Shown here: one piece after another, positions 1 to 10,713 of the stretch
Numbering within the stretch: the first letter of the stretch is position 1
Layout: each line of letters starts with the position of its first letter
Assembly (NCBI RefSeq): GCF_910592395.1
Contig: NC_088321.1
Span: 11,162,001-11,226,000 of the forward strand
DNA: 64,000 bases
Direction of reading: 5' to 3'
From: Lineus longissimus
Taxonomy: Eukaryota; Nemertea; Pilidiophora; Heteronemertea; Lineidae
The notes under the pieces: model-generated
What the model was told of the DNA's origin: nothing
The model's input: only the letters and a program-made list of their open reading frames with translations
The model's database searches: none
Translations under genes and position numbers: made by a program

Positions 1-2846
1 AGGTGTTTGAACGTACAACTGTCACGATTGTGATTAAAGTTTCTGGCCTGAATTCGCTGATGGCGATCAAGCATTTCCGATTTCTCGGAACTTTCGGATC
101 ATCATATGGGATGTATATCGCATAAATTCTCACGGACAGCTAATTATGTTGTTCAGCGGTACTTTAATCTCCCGACGAAAATAGAATAATTCACACTTTC
201 GACAGGACCGCAGCGTTCAGCCTAAATTCTGAGTCGGCAGCTGCCTGTCTCCCGTGAGCTCGCCACTGACCGCCTCACTCATCATATCGATGCGCGTTCT
301 TCCTCAAATAAAAACTAACGCAAAGTACGATTGTCGTCAAATAAAACTAATAGTTCATGTCAGTGCTACGAGCTATTTATATGAGCGACAGAATCGGTCA
401 TCATAGCGGCTAAACAGCCGCAACCTCGTATCGGTACTACGCTCAATATTAGTATCTTAATCTCTGGATCGGCGAATTTTTTTACATTCGGCAAGGCTTT
501 ATCTCTTCCGCTACTCATTATAAAGACCAAGTTTAAACTTAGCCAAGGCGAAAACACGCATTATGGAAAAATATATACGTTTTTTGCGGAAGGTTTCGCT
601 AGTGGCACTACCTAGGTATTCAGCCTATGCTGATGCAGGGCGCAGTTGTACGCTTCTAAACCTGAATCGAGACTGCGTCGATCTGTTCCCTCAGGTCAAT
701 ACATGAGATTCGTCTCCCAATGGGTATGTGAAGTATGGTGGAGACAATCTAAAAATAGCATGAATACGCGCGTTTTAATTGAACCTTGAAACAAACTCGG
801 CAACACTCACATGTATTTTGGAGGAAATGCGGCGTCGCCTATTGTGTAACCCAATGGTTTATTTTGTGTCATTTTTTGTAGGTCGGGGAAATTGCTCGGT
901 AGAATTTGTATCACATATTCGGTTAGGTCACTCCATCGGGCGATGTGCGACCTAATTGGTTGCAGCAGCCGCCATGTTACGTACGTCTTTCAAGACTCTG
1001 CGTTTACTAACTGAACGGCGACTCAGTAGTCTGCTGCATGGTACCACCGTCCGCTGGGAATCTCTCTATCCACTGTAAATAATGAGTTAATCTCAAGGAG
1101 TTCAAGCTTACGATCCAAACAACAGCATTAATAATAGAAAGCAGAACTGGATTCGAAATGAAAAATTCCAATTTGGAAAATATTGATCGAATCTCCGTCT
1201 TGTTGTTCGAGTGAAGACATACCCATATAAAACGTGACATAATCAGTACGGAGAAGATCTAAAGATTAAGAATAAATCATTTGTTAAAATGAACAAATGC
1301 GGAATGATACTTTTTACATATAGATGCCAAGCAACCAGTAGTTTTCAAGGAGATCGCTGTTGGTTGACGTGGTATTAAAGTCCAATGAGTGTCTGTGATG
1401 AATGTAAGAACATCTTCTGAAATTGGACTACGTTTAGTAACGTGTTTAGAGATTAATTTTACTTTTAGCCCTTGTCATTTCATTCACAACCTGGCCAGAG
1501 GGAGCACGAATCCATGACCATTTATATGGCGATCTCCAGCAGCTACGCAGGACCACCGACTTTATAATAAAATCCGGACTGACTGTCTAAAACGTGGTGA
1601 ACAAAAGAAGAAGATATATTTACGATTCTGAAAGCATTTCTATATTTAAGGATTGAATACCGAAGGGACGTATGTGCATTGAACTGTCTTAAACAATGAG
1701 GGTGAAGCTAAAATCGAGGCGTCTCGCCTAGCTCCTGTAGGTTTAGGGCAATACACCGACAATGAAGTATCAATTTATATTCTACAACACCTCAAACTAA
1801 ACATTAAATGTGACTTTGACAGCTTCTGACTCTTTCCTTATTTTGTAGTAGGCCAAGCTTTTGGTCGCGACACCAAAACCGCAGCTCCAATCAAAATCAG
1901 GCGCACAGTATTTTACATAAATACATAGAAAACGACATATCGCAGCCAAGGTATTTTAGATGCCATATACTAAATGGAACATCAATATCAATGGAACACA
2001 CCATTATTTGAAATTCCTGATTTGAAATTCCAATTTGAAAAGGAGTCTTCAGATGACAGGTACCTGCTTACCTCGATTCACGTAAGGCGTCAGAGGTAAT
2101 CTTTCAGGGTGGACAGCGAACAACAACAACACAAAACCAAATCTTGATATATAATTATAATTGCTGGACTGTTTATTTGATTTCTGACGCGATTGCTGGG
2201 ACATATTGAAGCTCTCTTGACATTTTTACTTGCCATTAGCGATGTATGCTACATAACAGTATATCATTTTCGATCGAAGACAAAGCAGGTATCATGACAA
2301 GACAGTCATCATACCACTGCATACGCCTCATCAGCCCAATGCATGATCTCGTTTCCGAAGCAACGGTTTGGTTCGTGGCAGATGTACATGTATAGTGGTC
2401 GCACCAGAGCCTATTGAGAGCTATCCTGTTCGTGTTGGCAAACTGAGAAATCCGTCAGATCGCCCAACTTGTCGAATGTACGCTGTTGCCGTAACACGAT
2501 AAGTCTCAAAACGGTGCATGATTTAATTACTGGAGCCATGATTTGATTGCTATCAGAACCATAGCGGTCGAACAGAGCCTGTAAGCCAACGGTAACAACG
2601 TCAGATGATCTGCTGGGAATACAGCCTGACAGTGTCCGGGCTGGCTTTGGACACATCTCGTTTCTTGTACGTGGGAATGAGCCGAATCTAGGCTGTACCA
2701 TCCCCTGTCATGTTGTCCCTGGACACGCACGGGAAGGCGATGCACTGTAAGGGGATATGTGATGGCAACTCATGCGAGAGCGAGATACTCCCCAAAGGCA
2801 GGTATCTGCCTAAATCAGGGCAGTGTACAATATACCAGGATAAACG
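1..2846. other. No gene recognised
   Basis: AT-rich noncoding-looking sequence. The longest open frame is at 2411-2701 on the minus strand (about 97 codons from a real ATG). It has no motif I recognise, and a second minus-strand frame is open across the same bases, so I do not call it. No repeat unit or RNA gene was recognised here. Confidence 0.5.
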
Positions 2847-2928
2847 GGCTTACTGTATTTAGCGCAATCATTACGCTTAGCGCAATGAATGGGGAAAACC
2901 CAAAATGTGGTACCTATTTCTCTGCCTA
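2847..2928 (+). repeat. Dispersed 82-bp repeat, copy 1 (inverted partner at 18421-18502)
   Basis: This stretch, containing TTAGCGCAATCATTACGC and AATGTGGTACCTATTTC, matches the reverse complement of 18421-18502 nearly throughout. Similarity stops abruptly on both sides in both copies, as expected of a short interspersed element rather than a segmental duplication. The core holds repeated GCGCAAT/ATTACGC words that could form a short hairpin. No coding potential or family assignment. Confidence 0.6.
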
Positions 2929-5009
2929 TTGAGAAACACGATGAAATGCATGTAATTGGACATAGGGCACGAGATCAACTACTTCCGCTTAGGGAGTGTT
3001 CATTATTTGGTTTAATACATTTACCCACACATGATGATTTACCATGGATAAACGTTCGAGGACGGACCTGTAGCTCCGATATTTTCGAAGTATACTAACA
3101 CTACTAATCCAATAACAAAAAACTGATGTACGGGTACTGTTAGGTCGACGACTTTCGCGAGTGTGAGTTTGTCTTTACCTTGGTTCCATAATCGTCGTAA
3201 GATGGCAGAGTGGTAGGTAGACTTAGTTCCCCGACCAGCCAACCGGTCACGATACCCCAAGTTTGCCCAAATATCAATCACGCGATGGGCGGTCCTGAAA
3301 CCACAATGCTAATAAGCTCAGTTGCAACCAAAGTCGGCACCATTCAGCTAGACGTTTGACAAGAATAATTTACAATGTCTCAGCAACAATGGTCGTTTCG
3401 CTGGCACAACGTGTTCCTTTCTATACCAGATGGATATTCCAATGTAAATAGAGTATTGTCTTCTTCTTTTCACGGTTTAATATTTACTTAACATTTTCCT
3501 TCCTTCCGCTGTAAATAGCCTACACAGTGGATATCCAATTGATTTCAGTGGGATATTACACATTTATATTCATTGAATACAACTAATTCTTTAACGTTTG
3601 GATATATCAAATGGATATTTTGCAAATTCTATATCCGACGGATGTCAAATATATTCATTGTATATTGAATGTGCCAACATCCATTGGAGAAGGAAAAAGT
3701 CATTTGCTTCTGCTGGAAGATCTCGCTCCCTAGGTTATACACATGCAAGCTCTAATGACTGAAACTCTCATGGCAATTGCAGTCATTCTCAGAAAATGCT
3801 GTCCCCTGGTGTATTTCATCTCTTTCAATAGAGACACCATCTATTTCCCCATGTGGCTTGGTCATTCACCATCACGGAACACTGTGGATAGAAGAGCCAT
3901 TCTCGCCTTAAGATTTATGCAGCGGCATGCAGTATAGCTATTTGGGGTGGTAACTCTAGCGTCAATTGTCGACCATATTGAGAAAAAAATAAATCTCCTG
4001 GTTTGAATTTTATTGACACAATTTCATTTTCCCATGGAGCTTGTTCATACACGTGTACAAAGGCAATCTCTCGAGAATACTATGCATGCAAGTGCTAGGA
4101 TAGTAGGTGTGCTGTCAATTGCTGTAAACATGTCTCCGGCTGCACGTATAATTTATCAATGGAAGCATCATTCACCTCAAGGAGGATTTAGTGGGTAACT
4201 TGGTCATCCCAGCCCCGACACTCCGAACATTCGCCGCCGGAGTGAATGTGTCTAGCCAATAGTAGACTCACAGCCAAATACCGCTAAAGGTTATTCGCCT
4301 CCTATCCCAGAAAACCATCCTCTAAGATCAATGGACTAATGCCACGCGGCTACACTGGACCGAAATCGTCACAATATTCTATGAACACGTGACATATTCC
4401 GGCTGCAACAGAATGTGATATCGAACAGTAAGAGCATGATCAAGTCTCCAAGGCGACTACTTGGCCTGCAACACTATTGTTATAGGCTTGCCAACAAACC
4501 TACAATGTCAGCAGCACTGCTGATCTCACACAAACTCGTTGCGCACGACCAGAACTAGAAATATTTGATCATGTCGTTCAGTCCCTGCTTGCATGGCCTC
4601 CATAACCTGCAAGGGTGGGCCATTGATAATTATTATAAGACTAGTCAGCCGATGAAGCGATGAACTATTTTCATTTATGTTTTTTCACCAGGAAAAAGAA
4701 TGGTTTAACCGATGATGAAATGTGAAGAATATCTTCATTGAATCTTTAAAAGACTGACGAGAACCATTGTATCAAATTCCATTGGCCTAATCACAGAGTA
4801 GTCACGAGGACATCAGCCTCTATATAATCAGCCATAATCGGTATGGTTTCCTGGGATTACTCGCCTACCCTAGCATACATCTATGTGATGTATACAATGC
4901 TAACTGGCCATTATTGCAGGACATGATGTTAAAGATAGTAGATATCAAGACTGCTGACAGCCATCAGCGAATAAGCAAAATATTGTCATCAATTGACAAG
5001 GATAGTCAG
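2929..5009. other. No gene recognised; AT-rich
   Basis: No exon or RNA was recognised. Between about 3430 and 3690 the word GGATAT followed shortly by CAA recurs several times, suggesting a very old simple repeat. Open frames near 3039-3281 (-) and 4013-4198 (+) have no recognisable domain. Confidence 0.45.
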
Positions 5010-5490
5010 CGTACTAGTAGCGCAGTGGAAGAGAGTCGGCCTCATGATCAGGAGGTCGTGGGTTCGACTCCCGGCCGAGTCACTGCTTAGTTCCCCTACT
5101 GGTCGAGTTCAAGTGAGCACCTTCTGGGGTTGCTCCTTGAAATCCCCGATTGATTTCTGTGGTAATAATTCCCCTACTGGTCGCGTTCAAGTGAGCACCT
5201 TCTGGGGTTGCTCCTTGAAACCCCTGATTGATTTCTGTGGAGACCGGGGTAATAATTCCCCTACTGGTCAAGTTCAAATCAGCACCTTCTGGGGTTGCTC
5301 CTTGAAACCCCTGATTGATTTCTGTGGAGACCGGGGTAATAATTCCCCTACTAGTCGAGTTCAAGTGAGCACCTTCTGGGTTTGCTCCTTGAAACCCCTG
5401 ATTGATTTCTGTGGAGACCGGGGTAATAATATGATATCCCCAAGCGCTTTGAGCGGTCAGTTAATGGTTGGATACTGCGCTATATAAGAC
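5010..5490 (+). mobile_element. tRNA-derived SINE with internal tandem array and stem-loop tail
   Basis: The head has pol III promoter boxes: an A box at about 5018-5028 (TAGCGCAGTGG) and a B box at about 5071-5081 (GGTTCGACTCC). The body is four copies of an 87-bp unit, listed separately. The tail, about 5442-5489, reads AAGCGCTTTGAGCGG ... CTGCGCTATATAAGAC. That AAGCGC...GCGCTATATAA stem-loop resembles the 3' tails of V-SINE-like elements mobilised by L2-type LINEs. An AT-rich stretch follows. The head does not fold as a clean tRNA, so it is not a tRNA gene. The 164-codon frame across it is a by-product of the repeat. Target-site duplications were not resolved. Confidence 0.75.
5091..5429 (+). 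repeat. Four tandem 87-bp units inside the SINE
   Basis: Each unit begins TTCCCCTACTGGTCGAGTTC and includes GAGCACCTTCTGGGGTTGC. Unit starts are at 5091, 5169, 5256 and 5343. The first unit is 78 bp because it lacks the GAGACCGGGG block; the other three are 87 bp and differ at a few positions. Because 87 is a multiple of three, the array stays open in several frames on both strands, which produces apparent proteins on each strand. Those are not evidence of a gene. Confidence 0.85.
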
Positions 5491-5671
5491 TCGTACTATT
5501 ATATTATTATATATAAGTAGATTGATATATAAGAAGGTTTGCTAGTGTTATCCACCCTAGGACCCTATGTGCAGCTTTTTACATATTGACCACCAATGTT
5601 TTTGCATCATATCAAGATAAGAAAATGGCATGTGTGGCTCTTTTGAAATTAAAAAAAAAAAAATCCAAGTT

Positions 5672-5728
5672 CTTTCTTATACATCGCTTTATAATGCAGA
5701 ACATTCCCAAAGCGCCTTACATGTACAG
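5672..5728 (-). repeat. Degenerate reversed SINE/LINE-tail fragment
   Basis: The plus strand reads ATCGCTTTATAATGCAG and then CAAAGCGCCTTACATG. This looks like a worn, reversed version of the GCGCTATATAA / AAGCGCTTT stem-loop tail seen at 5442-5489. Only the tail is visible. The assignment rests on that short similarity. Confidence 0.35.
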
Positions 5729-6303
5729 CCCTTCAAGAAAGTAAATGTCCACTGGTTTTTAATATCACAGATATAGAATAAGATAACTGATTGCGGTTTT
5801 CAGCAGAGAATGGTTGGTCATGTATCTGATGTATTATTTGGTCTTGTATCAGATGTATCTGGACCCAGCTAATCCTGTCTCTTCATTATGTAACAGGCAA
5901 TTTTAAAAATGTCCAAAAAGTCACTTTTTTATTTTATTTTCGTTCTTTTTCGCAATGCATGGGTGAACTATGATGCAACGAAGGTTTTTTTCTGCTTTCA
6001 TTACTAGAAATAGCCTGCTAAATTCTTTCATTTTGAAGATTAGTTTTAGCTCGCTACATGTGATTGGGTGTTTTTTCAGATAGCTGGTGACCTTTGAGAA
6101 CACCCCTCCTAGTCAGCAATGCAGTCAGTCAGGGTCTTTATGGCCAAATCAGCTCATACATGAAGGATTGGGGGTCTTTATCAAAAGTTATGGAAGATAT
6201 TAAAAAAATAACATAAAAATATTAAGCAACTGTGCATTTGTCATGACTATCGAACACACTCTATGCTCTTTGCTTGCATTTGAAACAAATACGCCAAGGT
6301 TGA

Positions 6304-6815
6304 TTAAAGCACCATTGACATCAAGGGCAATATTACTCAGCAGTCGGCTGCCCAGTCACTTCCTATTCTACAAAAGTAGTTTCCATCAACAAATTGCACA
6401 AAAAAGGAAACATTCTAAATCTGACTGAATTATCTGATGTTGACTCCAATTTGACCCGAGTTAGTTATCCATGCGTCGACCCTTTCCACGTGGAACGATG
6501 CACTAGTAAGCCATTTCCTGGAGCCATGGACCTATACTAAGACATCTTGGTGCTATTGCGACGATAAATGGAAATTACGTTGCGTCTTAATAGCGGGGTG
6601 ACGTGAACTCGGTTCTAGGCGTGCTCTCTCGTGGCGGGAAAGGTCTTTAGCGCCAGGACTTGTGCGTACTAGAAATAACGCAAAACGCGTTTTTCTTAAC
6701 TATCTAAGAGCTGAAAGAAAATTGGAAAAGCATCAAAAACGTTTACAAAAATAGTTTACTGATGAACCAGAGGAAGAACAAACATACTGCAATAAAAAGC
6801 CACCTATTCCTTTTA
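6304..6815 (+). mobile_element. Family M interspersed element, copy 1 (about 512 bp)
   Basis: Colinear with 25308-25849 (reverse orientation), with 37799-38580, and with the partial copy at 58268-58450. Shared landmarks in order are TTAAAGNACCATTG at the left end, CAGTCGGCTGCCCAGTCA, AGTTTCCATCAACAAATTGC, TTTGACCCGAGTTAG, CCACGTGGAACGATGCACTA, AACGCGTTTTTCT, and AATAAAAAGCCNCCTATTCC at the right end. The ends are weakly complementary (TTAAAGGACC / TTAAAGGAATGGG), which suggests a non-autonomous DNA transposon. TTAA at the ends may be the target site, as in piggyBac-like or Kolobok-like elements, but this is inference. No intact ORF. Confidence 0.65.
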
Positions 6816-9300
6816 GCAGGGACATCTTCTAATGTATCATTAGTGACAACCATATCAATTCATAACGTAATTATATTGCACTTATCATTTTAGTTGTCAT
6901 TTTGGACTTATCAATGTACTGCAGCAGTCTGGACCATGATCTATCATTGACATCACGGCCTATAATGACTACTCATATTTGTCCGCAATGTATAGTACAG
7001 ATATGGATCACATGGTTCATCGTTTATGACAGAACAATCATCATAACTGATGGTAGAGCGTCGATGTATCTAGTAACGAACATACATGTTTCAAAGCGAT
7101 GCGCTACAGTAACGAGCGCAAAAGGAATCCAACAACGTTTGTTTGCATTGTTTTTTCAAATGTGGCAATCGCTGAATTTTGGCCAATACCAAGATTTTAA
7201 ACACGTTAAATGCTACGTTTTATGAAATCTAAGATATTTTCCAATAGTATTGAATAGGAGCTAAAGTAAGCACTCTTAGCATGACATCTATTCACCAGAG
7301 GGAAACGATGCATTGCTCTTATGACAACTATACGTGGTCATCAGCAATATTCTTTCGGCAAATATATAACAAGCTTTTATTACAAGTCACCTCCGTCGAT
7401 GAAATTAAGATATTTTCTAATGCCATTAAATTTTCTAAAAACATTCATGTAAATAGAAATCAAAGAACGGGTTCTTAGCGTCATCTACATCTGTTTCTTG
7501 GAGGGAAATGATGCATTTCTCTTGTTGCAACTGTAATCAAAGGTTGATAAGCACTGTTTTCTGTTTTCAGTGTTTGGATGGTAAAATTCTATTTCTATAT
7601 TGCCTAATGGAATACGTCCAAACAGCTATATATACCAGACAGGATTTTTAAAGCTTTCATTGTTATCTATCGAAGAGTAATAAAAGTGTCGGACGGAATT
7701 CTCTTTTTGAAACTAACCCTGGTTCAACGCTTGATACGACCAATCTAGAATTTCAATTATTCTAGCCAATTGTCAGATCTGTTAGACATTTTCGGGATGC
7801 ACGCTAACCTAACCTATGTGGCTGTTTCTTTGTATTGCGAAAACAGCTAAAACGACATATGCACGGGTTGCCCTGGGGTCTACGATATCTAAATGTTTGT
7901 TCTGACAAAACTAAAACACATGATTACATTGCAAACTGCCATTTCTTTGAATAATTTTCACTTTAATTTTGCATGCCAATCACTAATCCTTTGAGCAGAA
8001 AATGTAACCCCCCCCCCGAATGTTTTTTCATAGAGGCCGTTTTGTCTATCGATCAGTTCATTGAATTTTAAATAAAATCGACCACACAGAATTATGGTTA
8101 AGATAAGCAAGCTCCATTTATTGGCTCCATTTCCTGTAACATATAGTTTATGCCCTAAATTTTGACGAAATACATGTACTTCCCAGACTAACTTTGTAGC
8201 ACTAGGGCGTTTTCAATATGACCCCTGCATATTTCCTGCTTTTTGAGACTGGATCGATTCGTTCCGACCGAAAAAAGCAGCCGAGGCCGCACTGGTCCCG
8301 CCAACCACTTACTGGATCATCGGTGACCCTGGGAGATCTCATCATGTTTTATAGCGTCTGGCCTTTTTATGAATTCAATAATATCGTATAATCACATGCC
8401 AGGCTGAATGATAGCCAACATCGGATGGGAAGTACGATTCGAGCTACATGTTATTCTAGGTCCGAAGTAGAAATAAAACCCAATATAACTTACCACGGTG
8501 GGAAACGTTATCCGTTTGTCTTGAAATATACGTGGACACCAATAGAGGAAATGACAACAAAAAATAAACAGACAAACGACAAGCTCATTTTAAGGGAATA
8601 AACGGCCACGCGTTATCATTGTGAGTTTTTTTCTTCTTCAAATACCGTGGCTTTATACACCTTTCCAGAAATGGGGCGCTGAGTGTCCGAAATAGTGATG
8701 TCATAAGGGGAAACTAGGCCTTATGGTGGAGGGACAAAGGAGATAGTCATGGTTGACCAACACACTTGAATGCCTTTAATGACGGACAAGGGGGAAAAGT
8801 TAGTTCCAATGCAAGCCACCCATTTCGGGAAGCATGTATAACTGTTAAAGAAGGAGAAGACTACTCACCATGGCGAGACACAGCACGCACAGGTGTCACC
8901 ACAAATGTAAGGTGAATTTGTGTCAAATCTTTGCCATTGGCGAATAGAGTTCGAGTCTTATCAGACAAGAGAACACGGCGTGATGGGTTAAGATTTTTCT
9001 TAATCAATACTATCCTGTCAATGCTGCAGAACATGGCAGCATAAGACAATGCAAAACTCCTGATACTGTTATCTTTTTTGCTAAATAATAGTTCCTAAAT
9101 AGCTTCCTCTAGTTCTACTCTCAAATAAAAGCATCATTATCCATTGTTATCCGAAACCGGGGACTTCAGATTGAGTTACATTGCCGTAGTTTTTTATGGC
9201 TTCTGCCAAACGTGCAGCTCTCGATAACATGAGAAAGCCAATCAAAAGTAATGTTATACAGTCACGTAACAATGAAATATCTGTACCAGAAAGAACCCCT
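6816..9300. other. No gene recognised
   Basis: AT-rich sequence with only short open frames (for example 6902-7225 on plus) and no recognisable domain. An oligo-C run lies near 7990. No clear inverted repeats were noticed. Confidence 0.45.
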
Positions 9301-9800
9301 TAGGAGTATTCTAACGAATGGTGATGTCAATAGGTTTGAACAGTCCAAAATTTCAGTGACATTCCTTAAATATTAAACGGCTATGAAACAAACTTGGTAC
9401 ATGAAATCAATATATAGTCATGGTTTCTTTTTCTTGTTCACTTCCAGTTCCAGCATTCAGCATTCAATACTTATAATGCCAATTAGAAATACAATGCCTT
9501 GTTATTAAGGTTATGGAGTCACGTATCGTATATGCAGAAAATTGAAAATATTTACTCTGAGCATCAGCCCAGGGAGAGTTTTTTAAGAGCTTCAATACGA
9601 AATGTCATGTCAATAGGTTTAGAATGTCAGAAGGTACCATCATAAAGTGCTGGTCGAGATGAAAGCTTCTAACACATGATCAAGAGCTTTTCACAAATGC
9701 CGTTTTTTAATAGGTTTACAAATGGTACAATCACAAAGGGCTCACCAAGAGCTTTCTAGCGAAAGGTCGTATCAATATAATAGGTTTTCGAGGTAATTTC
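9301..9800 (+). repeat. Family R diverged tandem repeat, array 1
   Basis: At least four diverged units share a pattern of AAGAGCTTT, then GAAATGTCATGTCAATAGG, then GGTACCATCATAAAGTGC. Clear units lie near 9316-9365, 9590-9655, 9661-9745 and 9746-9800, with spacing mostly 70-90 bp. The same words occur in reverse complement at about 41640-42560 (for example TTAACCTATTGACATG and CTTTCTGATGGTACCATT), so the two arrays belong to one family. Units are too diverged to fix a consensus by eye. Confidence 0.5.
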
Positions 9801-10639
9801 CGTGTCCTGCACTTGCCAATAGATGTCGCCAGCTGCAGTCATCTATTCATTCTTGTAACTTGGAAATTGAACGAAGTTCGGTTTGAAAGAGCTATAAAGG
9901 ACCTACCCGACCCTGTCATCTCGTTTTCCCAAAACACGCAAATACGTCAACCCCCAAAGAAATTTCTGGGATCATCTGAAGTCCTAATCAAGCGCTTGGA
10001 TTAAATGAACAGTTAGGTCAAGTTAAAGGTAGCTGCGGTTGAATAGACGTGTTCGCTTTTATGTACAATGCCTCAGATATAAATGTAGCTGATTACAAGG
10101 TTGGCCTGAGTGTAGATATTTGCAATACATGTAGGTAAGATACTTTGTTTCCGAAGATGTTTCTTCGGCGCTTTTAGCTATTAGTAGACATGTCTGCAGC
10201 AGATAGTGATTAGGTTTAACTAGGATTCGATCAGAAACGTTCAACGCAGAAACTACCTGTGTCTAGCTGTATATCAATTCCTCCACAGCATACACTGTAA
10301 TAATATGCATTTCAGCCCAATACATTTCTCGCCACTTCTTAGTCTTTAGCGTTCACTTTGCCTTGGATGAGTTATTATCTATGGGTTATTCATTCTTCGA
10401 TGGGGATGTGCGTTGTGCATACCACTTCGGCAAGGCAGCTATTGGATTTATTGGCTAGTGACTCCGTCTTCGCCCAGGGAAAGGAGTTTATCAAAAGCTA
10501 CTGCCCGTTGAATAATCGTTTTGCTTGCCATGGGTTAGACATCGGTAAAAATTAAAGAACCTCGGTTTACATGTCACTTGAAGGACGAAGCCATGAATCG
10601 AGGTGCTTCTTTCAAGGACGCTGGGACGAAACCAGCGGC

Positions 10640-10713
10640 GGTCATTCCAAAGGTTTAACCTACGAACTATACAGTTTAAGCCAAGCGCACTAACAATTAT
10701 GCCATCGACCCCC
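10640..10713 (-). repeat. tRNA-like fragment, probably a SINE head or tRNA pseudogene
   Basis: On the minus strand the sequence starts GGGGTCGATGGCATAATTG and continues through TTAGTGCGCTTGGCT to GTAGGTTAAACC. The order resembles an A box followed about 35 bases later by a B box. The B box departs from GGTTCRANNCC and the anticodon arm does not pair, so a working tRNA is unlikely. Confidence 0.25.

Noticed and set aside
5015-5090. Possible tRNA gene at the SINE head
   Set aside because: Promoter boxes are good, but the anticodon arm gives a poor stem and there is no matching acceptor stem; a SINE head explains it.
4993-5487. 164-codon plus-strand ORF and 94-codon minus-strand ORF with repeated peptides
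   Set aside because: Both are translations of the 87-bp tandem array inside a SINE; the unit length keeps frames open on either strand.
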